Assembly (NCBI GenBank): GCA_944385965.1
Contig: CALWZG010000033.1
Coordinates: 1-59,030, forward strand
Source of the DNA: an uncultured Anaerotruncus sp.
GTDB lineage: Bacteria; Bacillota; Clostridia; Oscillospirales; Ruminococcaceae
DNA length: 59,030 nucleotides
Reading direction: 5' to 3'
This document shows, one piece after another, positions 26,028 to 34,747 of this stretch (within the stretch, counting starts at the first letter, position 1; each line of letters opens with the position of its first letter). The position numbers were made by a program, and so were the translations under genes. Under the pieces are notes generated by a model. That model did no database searches. It was not told the origin of the DNA and saw nothing but the letters and a program-made list of their open reading frames with translations.

Positions 26028-27356
26028 TTATAACAGATAGGCGGTTACAATTACAAGCAAAGCCCCTGTTCCCAGCGCGGCTCCTACTTCCCAAATTTTA
26101 GGCAGGTATCTCTTGGCCAGAGTGGATATGGCGTTGGGCAATCCCAAAGCCCACAGCGGCGCAATAACCAACACCAACCAATTGGAATTCAGCAAATAAA
26201 GCAGCTCTTTATCAAACAGCTCTACTCTGGACATCCCAAACATAACCTGCAAAAAAGAAATGCTCTCACTGGGAGTCTCTCCCACCCAAAACACAAAGGA
26301 AATCATAACCACAAAGCTGCAATAAAGCCATCGAAACAGGGTTGGAATCTTGTCCTCATGTTTATGAATCCAATAGCGCTCAAGCAAAAGGAAGCAGGTA
26401 AAATATCCACCCCATACCACCATATTCCATCGAAATCCAAACCACATGCTCATTAAGATGGTGGCCAGGAGAATATTGGCGGCGTTGGACAGAAAATCTT
26501 TATTGGCACCTCCAAGGTTGATATACAAATACCGCCGCACAAAGCGGTTTACTGTTAGATTGAACTTGGAGAAAAAATCGTTGACACTGACCGCCCGATA
26601 GGGATGCAGAAAGTTCTCAGGCAGCTGGAACCCCACCATAGCACCAATTCCTCTGGCTATATCACACAGGCCCGAGGCCCCAAAGTAAACCATATACGCC
26701 AGCATCAGCACCATCACCCAAACGGTCAGCACCGTTGTGCGATAGATGGGAATTTCCCGGAGAGGCTCATAAATTCCCTTTAAGCTTTTTGCGATAATAA
26801 CCGTTTTCGCCAATCCACAGACGAATATGGCCCCTCCCTTCCCCAGGGTCTCCAAGGTTACATTCAAACACCGCAGATGAGGCAGCTCCTTGCCATAGGA
26901 CACAATAGGGCCAGCATATAGTTTTGGAAAGAATAAATTTAATAAAAATAGGTTCACAGGATTCCGTTCCCATAAGGCATAGCCGTTGTAGCAGTCAATT
27001 ACATATCCCAAGGATGTGACACATACCACCGTCAAACCTACTGGCATCACTTCCCCAAATCGCTGAAACCTCAATGCGTAAATCAGGAAAATAAGAAACA
27101 CCTTGGCCACAGCACAGAACAGCAGAACCTTTCTAAACCTTGGCAGGCGGTCGCAATGCTCCAAAATCCAGGCTATCAGCCAATCAAACAGCAGAATGGT
27201 CAGCAGGAGCCACAAATTTGACCCCGCCAAAAAATAATAGGCCAAAAGAGACGCTGCCAAAAGAATTTCCGGCCGAACTCTGGCGGGTACCGCCCAGGTG
27301 GCCAGCAGCATCACCGGCAAAAACAAATAGATAAACGATAGACTGTATACCTCCAC
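26028..27356 (-). CDS. Degenerate MBOAT family protein (both histidines lost)
   Basis: A 442-residue polytopic membrane protein aligning with MBOAT/AlgI proteins: FFPKLYAGPIVSYGKELP, VYFGASGLCDIARGIG, PENFLHPYRAVSVNDFF, RRYLYINLGG. The WH motif is replaced by FN (N266 in FNLTV), and the near-invariant His of LWHGASW is replaced by Phe (F306 in MWFGFRWNMVVWGG). The fold appears complete, so this is not a decayed pseudogene. GTG start behind GGGGGAG. It sits between the toprim gene and its degenerate DHHW partner. Confidence 0.85.
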   Translation of the reverse strand: MEVYSLSFIYLFLPVMLLATWAVPARVRPEILLAASLLAYYFLAGSNLWLLLTILLFDWLIAWILEHCDRLPRFRKVLLFCAVAKVFLIFLIYALRFQRFGEVMPVGLTVVCVTSLGYVIDCYNGYALWERNPVNLFLLNLFFPKLYAGPIVSYGKELPHLRCLNVTLETLGKGGAIFVCGLAKTVIIAKSLKGIYEPLREIPIYRTTVLTVWVMVLMLAYMVYFGASGLCDIARGIGAMVGFQLPENFLHPYRAVSVNDFFSKFNLTVNRFVRRYLYINLGGANKDFLSNAANILLATILMSMWFGFRWNMVVWGGYFTCFLLLERYWIHKHEDKIPTLFRWLYCSFVVMISFVFWVGETPSESISFLQVMFGMSRVELFDKELLYLLNSNWLVLVIAPLWALGLPNAISTLAKRYLPKIWEVGAALGTGALLVIVTAYLL

Positions 27357-27378
27357 CTTTCTCCCCCTTCACTTGAGA

Positions 27379-27972
27379 TTATAGGGCCTTCAGAAATTCA
27401 CAAAATTCCTCATAGGTGTAAAGCGCGTTAATCGCTGAAAGCAGTCCTTTGGCATTTAAGCGGGAAGGCAGCCCCAACCGTTTCAATAGCTTCTGCCGGT
27501 TGGCAAAGCTGCTCTCTCCCCCAGCAAACCCCCATTCCATCAAGTCTGCGCTGGTGACCGGTCTGCCTTTTGGTGTGGAAATGTCCTCAGACGGTTCCGC
27601 AGAGATGCCCGCTTTCCGAAACGCTTCCAGCAACAGGGTATCTGGTATCCCTTCCACCCCCAGTTTTCCTTCAGCGGAAGGTGCCGCTTTTCTGCGCTCT
27701 TTCCCAAAAAGGTCTGGTATATAAACATGGGTGATTTTCGCCGGGTCAATGGCGCCCGCCAGATAGCTGCGAATCCGAAATCCTGCCCGGTCCGAATCGG
27801 TCAGCAAAATAATCCCATCCTTTTCCGCCAAGCGCCGGATATAGTTTAGCTTTTCCCGGTCCCGAAACACATCAAATCCATCGGTTGTTACAATGGTGGC
27901 GTCAATTAAGGCGCTGAGCTTCGCCTTATCGTAACGGCCTTCCACCACAACCGCTTGCTTGAGCTTCAACAT
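27379..27972 (-). CDS. Toprim-domain RNase M5-like protein (DUF4093)
   Basis: A 197-residue protein. An N-terminal toprim domain (about 5-95) has the catalytic Glu in AVVVEGRYDK and the DxD in LLTDSDRAGFRI. The C-terminal half matches the DUF4093 extension of RNase M5, the enzyme that matures 5S rRNA precursors. It could be rnmV itself; the usual ksgA neighbour is absent, so I leave the symbol blank. AAAGGAT lies before the ATG; it starts 5 bases after holA. Confidence 0.8.
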   Translation of the reverse strand: MLKLKQAVVVEGRYDKAKLSALIDATIVTTDGFDVFRDREKLNYIRRLAEKDGIILLTDSDRAGFRIRSYLAGAIDPAKITHVYIPDLFGKERRKAAPSAEGKLGVEGIPDTLLLEAFRKAGISAEPSEDISTPKGRPVTSADLMEWGFAGGESSFANRQKLLKRLGLPSRLNAKGLLSAINALYTYEEFCEFLKAL

Positions 27973-27977
27973 AAAGT

Positions 27978-29018
27978 TTATCCTTTCTCGGTCAGCAGAA
28001 ACAATTGGGTGACCGCTTGTTCAAGAACCACCCTTCCATTTGTCCCAGTGGTCTTTAGCTGTCCATCCGCCTGCGCCAAAACCTCCAGCATTTTTCCAAG
28101 CTGAGGGGCGGAATAGCTTCCGCTGTCAGACATGGCGTTCTTGATGGCAAACTCCCGGTTTTTGGGGTACCCTAAATCAGCAGCGGCTTGGGCGGGGGAC
28201 TGATTCTCCTGCCGGGCGGCGAATCCCCGGTACAAGTCCACAAACGCCCCTGAGAGCGCCGCCAAAACTTTGGCGGCTGGTTCTCGCAGGTCCTCCAACT
28301 GACCAATCAATTCCATAGCCTTCCCAAAATTCCCCCGAAAAATTGCCCGGGACAAATCATAGACTCTGGCATGCAGGGCCGCCGCCACGACCTCTTCCAC
28401 CTGCTCTTTACGGATTATGCCGCCTCCTGCGTAAGCACATACCTTATCCACCTCGGTGGACAAAAGCTGCATGTCTTCCCCACAGCGGTCGATTAAAAAC
28501 TGCGCCACCGGAGTTGAAAGCTCACAGCCATTTTTTGAGGCCCTGTCCCGCAGAAACCGAAGCAGGTCCGCTCCCCGGCGGTCTCCCAGTTCCACCACAC
28601 AGCCCGCTTTATCACAGGCTTTGCTTATGGCGGTAAACCGCTCCTTTTTGGAGGGGGACTGTTTCATGGTCAGGATGATGGTAGTGGTAGCGGGCGGGTC
28701 TGCCAAGATTTGGCAGAGCTGTTGGGTCTGACTGGCATCCAGCGCGTCAGGCTCCAAGTCCAAAACCACACAGCGCCCTCCCTGAGAAAAAAAAGGAAGG
28801 GATTCCACCGCGTCATAAAACGCCTGCAAGTCCAGATTCTGGCTCTGAAACCTGTGGAAATTAAAGTCGTCAAACTTTCCTCCATCCAACGCCTTTTTAA
28901 TCAGGGCCTTTTCATACATGGCAATCAGATAGGTCTGACTGCCATAAAGCAGATAAACCCGCTTTAATTCAGGACCTTTCACATGCTTGTTAAAATCCGA
29001 TTCGATGGTGTATTTCAT
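27978..29018 (-). CDS. holA: DNA polymerase III delta subunit
   Basis: A 346-residue clamp-loader delta subunit. An AAA+-like N-terminal domain without a functional Walker A begins VYLLYGSQTYLI. A central lid domain (CGEDMQLLSTEVDKVCAYAG) and the helical collar domain at the C-terminus follow. It opens the beta clamp during loading. AAGGAGG precedes the ATG. Downstream of comEC, an order common in Firmicutes. Confidence 0.92.
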   Translation of the reverse strand: MKYTIESDFNKHVKGPELKRVYLLYGSQTYLIAMYEKALIKKALDGGKFDDFNFHRFQSQNLDLQAFYDAVESLPFFSQGGRCVVLDLEPDALDASQTQQLCQILADPPATTTIILTMKQSPSKKERFTAISKACDKAGCVVELGDRRGADLLRFLRDRASKNGCELSTPVAQFLIDRCGEDMQLLSTEVDKVCAYAGGGIIRKEQVEEVVAAALHARVYDLSRAIFRGNFGKAMELIGQLEDLREPAAKVLAALSGAFVDLYRGFAARQENQSPAQAAADLGYPKNREFAIKNAMSDSGSYSAPQLGKMLEVLAQADGQLKTTGTNGRVVLEQAVTQLFLLTEKG

Positions 29019-29036
29019 AGGTTCCTCCTTGGCGGT

Positions 29037-31085
29037 TTAAACCGGCCGGATGGTAAATACCTGATAATTATGATAACGGTCCTTGACAGACAGGCCCAGC
29101 TTTGGGGAACAGGTCAGCGTTCCATCTCCGCTTACCAGCACATCCGCGTTCATGGATTCTGTCTTGAAGGTTTTCACCAGTTTCATCCCTTCAAAATCCG
29201 CCTCCATCCACGCCCCATCGGCGGGCACTGACAGTTTCACCCAGCCGAACAGCTCCGCCTCAAAGCCATAGGTCTCCTCCAGACTGAAGGAAACTTCCGC
29301 TGGGAAGGATTGGCATAGTGTTCCTGCTCCGGTGTTGCTTAAATGCTCCGCTTTCTGGGTAATGAGCAGTTCTACCTCATCCACCCCGGACTCTTTCAGA
29401 AAATCCACCAGTCCCTGGACGCTTTCCTCATCCTCCTGAGCCAGCAGAACCGAGGCTTTGGAACCGGATACCAGCGCCATGGTTCCGCTGTATTTTCCCA
29501 CAGCCACCTGTACGCCGCCCCCTTGGAAAACTTCCTCCAGCAGAATTACACCCAACAAGGACAGGGCCATCAACTGGCTTGCATAATTCCATAAGGCAGG
29601 GGATATTTTCAGCTTCCACAGAATCGTCAAGAAAAGCAGAGCGCCTCCCATCCATAGAATGGGACCGTCCTGGGTCATGGGAAGCACTGCGAAGGGGGCG
29701 GATGCCCAGAAAGCCACTACCTGCTGGATAAGCCAGACAGAGAAGCTGGCTACCCTGCTGAGAATCCAGGTCAGGGGCCACAGCCAGGAAAACTGCCCTG
29801 TCAAGCCACACAACAGGCCGCTGCCCAATGCCAATGGTTCCAGCGGGTAAATCATCAAATTTACAATGGGCGATACCAGAGACAAATATCCAAACCGCCA
29901 GCAAATCAGCGGCAGGGTAAGCAAACTGGCAGAAACACTCAGGCACAGGAGACCGCAAAACCGGTGGGCTTTTGGATGTTTCTCCCGAAAAGCGTATGGG
30001 TCAGCGGAAAACCGCAGCTCCAGCCAGTCGGTAAATGGCTCCTGAAACAGCAAAATGCTCATTGTCGCCAGGTAGGAAAGCTGTAAGCTCAAGCTGAGAG
30101 CCGCTCCCGGATTTCCTGCCAGCACCAGAATCGCCGCCAGTCCCAAGGCGTTTAAAGGGTCTGGGTCCCGTCCCAAAATTCCAGCGGATATGGCCAGGGT
30201 CAGCATCACCGACGCCCGCACCAAGCTCACAGGAAAGGCCGCTAAGGCTGTAAAACCCCATATCACTCCAATGGTGAGAAAACGGCGGGTTCTGATCGAA
30301 AGGGCAAGCCAGCTCAGCGCCATCTCCAGCAAAGCGGTCAGGATGGACAGATGCAGGCCGGACAAAGCCAGCAGATGGGCTGCGCCCGCTTGTGAAAACC
30401 GCTGACGCTCCTCCATTGGAATCCGCTGGTCCTCTCCCAAAAGCATCCCACTGAGAAGCTGGCCTTCCAGTTCAGGGAGCTGATTTTGAATGGTTTCCGC
30501 CAGGGCTTGCCGGTATTTGGTCAGGCGAACCTCCAAACGGTCTTGGGCGGCTTGGGGAGCCCGTCCAACGATCTGACCGCTCCCTGACAGCAATTGCCCT
30601 GCTGCCAGCTGCTCCGGCCGAACTTTCCAATCCAGCTTTACAGTACATTGTACCACATCTCCTGCCTCGGCATCAAGGCCACCGAACACCATTACCTCCA
30701 ACCGCTTTCCCGCTAAGGGATGACCCGGTTCCACCAACAGCTCCATACGCCCATAACCAGATTCTCTTTGCGCGTAGGTAACCACACCTTGAAGCTCCAC
30801 ATTACGGCCAGCCCAGGTTTTGGCCAATCCCAGCATTTCCTCCTGCCAGATGGTGACGCTCACCATACAAAGGCAAAACGCCACCACCATGACTTGAAGC
30901 CATGATGGCAGCGTCTTCTTCCCAAAAAGTATCCAGACCAGTACAAGCCCGCTGCCCAACATCCATGGATAGGCTGGAAGATTCAAACCACAGAATATGG
31001 CCCCGGCGCCAAACCAAGTGAGTCCCGCCAGATGAAACACCCGATAAATCCGTTCTGGCTGATGCGCTGGCCTTACTTTTGTCAT
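29037..31085 (-). CDS. comEC: ComEC/Rec2 family DNA-uptake channel, C-terminal nuclease motif absent
   Basis: A 682-residue membrane protein. An N-terminal DUF4131 OB-type region (about 30-190) is followed by the competence channel core (about 215-480), with the ComEC hallmark HLLALSGLHLSIL and LVRASVMLTLAISAGILGRD. The last 160 residues correspond in position to the metallo-beta-lactamase domain. They lack the expected DVGQGD and HxHxDH motifs: VAVGKYSGTMALV and LLITQKAEHLSNTG occupy those places. It may therefore transport DNA without the usual strand-degrading activity. Second gene of the malQ operon. Confidence 0.88.
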   Translation of the reverse strand: MTKVRPAHQPERIYRVFHLAGLTWFGAGAIFCGLNLPAYPWMLGSGLVLVWILFGKKTLPSWLQVMVVAFCLCMVSVTIWQEEMLGLAKTWAGRNVELQGVVTYAQRESGYGRMELLVEPGHPLAGKRLEVMVFGGLDAEAGDVVQCTVKLDWKVRPEQLAAGQLLSGSGQIVGRAPQAAQDRLEVRLTKYRQALAETIQNQLPELEGQLLSGMLLGEDQRIPMEERQRFSQAGAAHLLALSGLHLSILTALLEMALSWLALSIRTRRFLTIGVIWGFTALAAFPVSLVRASVMLTLAISAGILGRDPDPLNALGLAAILVLAGNPGAALSLSLQLSYLATMSILLFQEPFTDWLELRFSADPYAFREKHPKAHRFCGLLCLSVSASLLTLPLICWRFGYLSLVSPIVNLMIYPLEPLALGSGLLCGLTGQFSWLWPLTWILSRVASFSVWLIQQVVAFWASAPFAVLPMTQDGPILWMGGALLFLTILWKLKISPALWNYASQLMALSLLGVILLEEVFQGGGVQVAVGKYSGTMALVSGSKASVLLAQEDEESVQGLVDFLKESGVDEVELLITQKAEHLSNTGAGTLCQSFPAEVSFSLEETYGFEAELFGWVKLSVPADGAWMEADFEGMKLVKTFKTESMNADVLVSGDGTLTCSPKLGLSVKDRYHNYQVFTIRPV

Positions 31086-31109
31086 AATGCATCTTCCTTT
31101 CCGGTCTTT

Positions 31110-32594
31110 TCACCGGGCGGATCTTTGATACAGGCCGGACAATCGTTCGATTCGATCCGCCAGTTCTTCCGTAAGCTGGCCCTTCAGCAGCCTGAACCGC
31201 CAGTTTCCTCCCAGTGTGGAAGGGGTATTCATTCTGGCTTCCTTCCCAAGCTGAAGGAAATCCTGGATGGGTGCCACAGTCAGCCATGCCACGCTGCTCC
31301 AGGCGCCCCGCAGCATCCCCCAGTGGATTCCCTCGTCAGGGGTAATATGCAGGTAGTCCAGGGCGTGTTGGCGTTCATGGTCATCCAATGCGGTTTCCCA
31401 CCACCCGGTGAGGGTATCGTTGTCATGGGTGCCTGTATAAACCACACAATTTTCCACATGGTTGTGGGGCAGATAGCCGTTGTCCCAATTGGGCTCAAAG
31501 GCGAACTGGAGTACCTTCATCCCTGGGAACCCGCTGTCCTTCAGCAGCTTGTGGACATCCTCGGTCAGAACACCCAAATCCTCCGCAATGATGCTGCGTT
31601 TCCCTAAGGCCCGCTCCATAGCCTGGAACAATTCCATGCCTGGACCCTTGACCCACTTTCCATTGACTGCGTTCTCATCCCCAAAGGGAACTGCGTAGTA
31701 TCCCGCGAACCCTCTGAAATGGTCGATACGGACGGTATCATAAATCGTGGTGGCAGCCTTCATCCGGCGAATCCACCAGTCGTATCCAGTCTGTTTGTGC
31801 AGCTCCCACCGGTAAAGGGGATTTCCCCAAAGCTGCCCTTCCGGTGCGAAATAATCTGGCGGCACCCCCGCCACAAAGGTGGGCCGTAAATCTTTATCCA
31901 GCTGGAACAATTGAGGATTGGCCCACACATCAGCGCTGTCCATCGCCACATAGATAGGCAGGTCTCCAATCATTTTCACCTTTCGCTGGTTGGCGTATTC
32001 CTTCAAGGCTTCCCACTGCTGGTAAAACAGGTATTGCAGGTAAACCCAAAAATCCACCTGGTCTTTCAGCTCCTGCCGCCAATGAGCCAACGCTTCAGGC
32101 TTCCGCCGGCGGATAGATTCCTCCCAGCTGGTCCAGGCTTTATCCTCAAACCTGGATTTCAGCGCCATAAACAAGGCATAATCCTCTATCCAATCGTTAT
32201 GCAGCTTCCGGAATGCCTCCACCTTCCGCCGCTCCAGCGGGAAACCCTTTTCATAGGCTTTCCGCAAAACCACAAACCGGTTTTGATAAATCTTCTCATA
32301 GTCCACCAGATTGGCCTGGTCTCCCCAATCCAGATTTTCATAGTCCCCCGGCTCTAAAAGTCCATCTTCTTTCAGCAGGTCCAGGTCAATAAAATAAGGA
32401 TTTCCCGCAAAGGTAGAAAAGCTTTGATATGGGCTGTCTCCATAGCTGGTTGGCCCAATGGGAAGAATCTGCCAAAATTTCTGTCCAGCCCGCTCCAAAA
32501 AATCCACAAACTGATAGGCTTCCTTTCCAAAGGTACCTATCCCATACGGGGAAGGCAGAGAGGAAATATGGAGCAGGATTCCGCTCGCTCTCAT
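31110..32594 (-). CDS. malQ: 4-alpha-glucanotransferase (amylomaltase)
   Basis: A 494-residue GH77 enzyme that disproportionates maltodextrins in glycogen and starch metabolism. RASGILLHISSLPSPYGIG opens the protein. The catalytic Asp lies in VRIDHFRGF, the acid/base Glu in IAEDLGVL, and the third carboxylate in TGTHDNDT. The ATG at 32594 gives the standard N-terminus and has GAGG nine bases upstream; an ATG at 32609 lacks a ribosome site. It heads the long minus-strand operon running to 24889. Confidence 0.95.
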   Translation of the reverse strand: MRASGILLHISSLPSPYGIGTFGKEAYQFVDFLERAGQKFWQILPIGPTSYGDSPYQSFSTFAGNPYFIDLDLLKEDGLLEPGDYENLDWGDQANLVDYEKIYQNRFVVLRKAYEKGFPLERRKVEAFRKLHNDWIEDYALFMALKSRFEDKAWTSWEESIRRRKPEALAHWRQELKDQVDFWVYLQYLFYQQWEALKEYANQRKVKMIGDLPIYVAMDSADVWANPQLFQLDKDLRPTFVAGVPPDYFAPEGQLWGNPLYRWELHKQTGYDWWIRRMKAATTIYDTVRIDHFRGFAGYYAVPFGDENAVNGKWVKGPGMELFQAMERALGKRSIIAEDLGVLTEDVHKLLKDSGFPGMKVLQFAFEPNWDNGYLPHNHVENCVVYTGTHDNDTLTGWWETALDDHERQHALDYLHITPDEGIHWGMLRGAWSSVAWLTVAPIQDFLQLGKEARMNTPSTLGGNWRFRLLKGQLTEELADRIERLSGLYQRSAR

Positions 32595-32849
32595 CGCAAC
32601 ACGCCTCATCTCTGACCGTCATAACCCTTTTTTATCTCTCACAAGTTAGACGGTAATCTATTTTTTGAATCAAAATAAATTTTTCTTCAGGCTTCAGCCT
32701 CAGAAAAATTCATTCTAACATTACCACAAAAAAGCCCCCATTTCAAATCTTTTTTTCCGAAATTTACAAAATTCTCTGTTTCTTTCATCTTTCTTCTGGA
32801 AGCCACTGAAAGTTTAGGAAAGTTGCCGCTACACAGGAGTTCCCTTCAC

Positions 32850-32858
32850 TGGTATAAT
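32850..32858 (+). promoter_or_regulatory. Extended -10 promoter of uraA
   Basis: TGG-TATAAT forms an extended -10; the leader to the ATG is only about 30 bases, leaving no room for a riboswitch. A weak minus-strand promoter (TTGAAA-N17-TAATGT) lies near 32722-32751 for the malQ operon. The rest of the divergent region shows only an AT-rich imperfect hairpin near 32680-32708. Confidence 0.5.
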
Positions 32859-32892
32859 AAATGGGAATAAAAATGAGAAAAGAGGTCGTAAA

Positions 32893-34170
32893 ATGAGTAA
32901 AAAACAGATCATTGGCATTGATGAACGGCCCCCATTAAGCCACTTTATCCCCTTGAGCCTTCAGCATATGTTCGCCATGTTCGGCGCTTCTGTGCTGGTG
33001 CCAATCCTGTTCGGTATCAATTCCTCCATCGTGCTGTTCATGAACGGCTTGGGAACCCTCATGTTTATCTTCATTACCAAAGGCCGGGCCCCCGCTTATC
33101 TGGGCTCCTCTTTCGCCTTCATCGCCCCCACCCTCTATCTGATTGAGAATCACCCGGATGGATTTCGTGCGGCTCAGGGCGGCTATGTAGTGGTTGGTTT
33201 GATTGGGTGTGTGATTGCGTTCATCATCTATAAATGCGGCACTAATTGGATTGACATTGTACTGCCTCCCGCCGCTATGGGACCGGTGGTGGCTTTAATC
33301 GGTCTGGAACTGTCCAGCACAGCGGCCTCCAATGCCGGCCTGGTGGGGGTTGAGAAAATCGACCCCAGGGCCTTGATTGTCTTTCTGGTCACCTTGGGAA
33401 TCGCCGTATTTGGCCAGGTGCTGTTCCGTGGGTTCCTTGGAGTTATCCCCATTCTAATCGCCATTGTGGCGGGATACCTTTCCTGCTTCGCCACCGGTCT
33501 TGTAAAGTTCTCAGAGGTGGCATCCATCGTTTCTCAGGCGGACCTGTTTGTAATTCCCGACTTTCATCCCCCTGTGTTTGATGGAGGTGCCATCCTGGTG
33601 ATGCTGCCAGTACTGTTGGTGATTCTCTCCGAACATATTGGACATCAGGTGGTCACCAGTGAAATCGTGGACCGGAATCTTATTAAAGACCCCGGTCTGC
33701 ACCGCTCCATCTTTGGTGATAACTTCTCTACCATGGTTTCCGGTTTGCTGGGTTCCGTTCCCACTACCACCTATGGAGAAAATATTGGTGTTATGGCGGT
33801 AACCGGGGTTTACAGTGTGTGGGTCATCGGCGGCGCCGCTGTCTGCTCCATCATCCTTTCCTTTGTGGGCCCCATCGCCGCCCTCATCAATACCATTCCC
33901 GGCGCTGTGATTGGCGGCATCTCCTTCCTCCTTTATGGTATGATTGGAACCTCTGGATTGCGCATCCTTGTGGACCAGCGGGTGGATTATGGACGTTCCC
34001 GCAATCTGGCAATGACCTCCGTGATTTTTGTTACAGGGCTTTCCGGCATCGCTATTGATGTAGGCAACATTCAAATCAAAGGCATGGCTCTGGCCTGTGT
34101 GGTGGGCATGTTGATGGGCCTCATCTTCTTCTTCCTTGATAAGGCCAATCTAACCAATGACCGGGGCTAA
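32893..34170 (+). CDS. uraA: Uracil/xanthine permease (NCS2)
   Basis: A 425-residue NCS2 family transporter, about 14 TM segments. HMFAMFGASVLVPILFG, the AYLGSSFAFIAP loop, LLVILSEHIGHQ (with the ligand-binding Glu) and GSVPTTTYGENIGVMAVTG match UraA rather than purine permeases. Proton-coupled uracil uptake is the family role. Monocistronic between its own promoter and a terminator. Confidence 0.93.
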   Translation: MSKKQIIGIDERPPLSHFIPLSLQHMFAMFGASVLVPILFGINSSIVLFMNGLGTLMFIFITKGRAPAYLGSSFAFIAPTLYLIENHPDGFRAAQGGYVVVGLIGCVIAFIIYKCGTNWIDIVLPPAAMGPVVALIGLELSSTAASNAGLVGVEKIDPRALIVFLVTLGIAVFGQVLFRGFLGVIPILIAIVAGYLSCFATGLVKFSEVASIVSQADLFVIPDFHPPVFDGGAILVMLPVLLVILSEHIGHQVVTSEIVDRNLIKDPGLHRSIFGDNFSTMVSGLLGSVPTTTYGENIGVMAVTGVYSVWVIGGAAVCSIILSFVGPIAALINTIPGAVIGGISFLLYGMIGTSGLRILVDQRVDYGRSRNLAMTSVIFVTGLSGIAIDVGNIQIKGMALACVVGMLMGLIFFFLDKANLTNDRG

Positions 34171-34197
34171 AATCAATCTCAGATAACAAAAATTTAA

Positions 34198-34240
34198 GGC
34201 AGGACTCTTTGGCGTGCAGCCCAAAGAAGTCCTGCCCCTT
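34198..34240. terminator. Bidirectional terminator
   Basis: The stem GGCAGGACTCTTTGG / CCAAAGAAGTCCTGCC has one bulge and an 8-base loop. CCTTTTT follows on the plus strand (uraA) and TTAAATTTTTG on the minus strand. Confidence 0.85.
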
Positions 34241-34282
34241 TTTCTTTTATTTGGAAAGTGCCCCTTGATTGGCGCTTCTCGT

Positions 34283-34678
34283 CTAATTTTCATGGAGTCT
34301 GCGCCGCAGAACACCTCCTATGGGAATCACAAAAAAACTCAGCAAAAACCAGAGGATGCTATAAAGGGGGCAAACCTGACCCATCAGATTTCCCTTCTCC
34401 TGAGAGTAGTCCCATACATCCAGCTTCAAGAGTTTGTTCACCACACAGCCGAAAATCAATTCCACCCCTGTGAGCAAGGCGCATCCCGCCAATGCCTTCT
34501 GCAGAAGGGCCCGGCCAGCCATTCTCAGGTCGGCTGCGTAAAGGAGAAGGAATCCCACACCTCCCGCCAGGCACATGCTCCAATGGGTAAACCCTCGCCA
34601 AAGCAGCTCTATCAAGCTGTATCCCGCGGAACCTACCGCATAAACTGTAATCCATTCTTTCAAACGTTCCAATCCCAT
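34283..34678 (-). CDS. Small polytopic membrane protein (PF06541-like)
   Basis: A 131-residue protein with four TM helices. GYSLIELLWRGFTHWSMCLAGG, VELIFGCVVN, LDVWDYSQEKGNLMGQVCPL and SILWFLLSFFVIP resemble the clostridial family labelled putative ABC-transporter permease CmpB. No ATPase partner is present, so the label says little about function. The ATG at 34678 is chosen by family fit; a TTG at 34723 is possible. It follows sdaAA by about 70 bases. Confidence 0.7.
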   Translation of the reverse strand: MGLERLKEWITVYAVGSAGYSLIELLWRGFTHWSMCLAGGVGFLLLYAADLRMAGRALLQKALAGCALLTGVELIFGCVVNKLLKLDVWDYSQEKGNLMGQVCPLYSILWFLLSFFVIPIGGVLRRRLHEN

Positions 34679-34747
34679 CACCCCGCTTAGTATACCCAAA
34701 ATCCATTGGATATTCCTCAGCAAGCATGAGAGGAAAGGGGTTAGGTT

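Noticed and set aside
34359..34727. Alternative minus-strand frame overlapping the small membrane protein
   Set aside because: The other frame has four regular TM helices and a family match; this one reads as low-complexity Gly/Arg.
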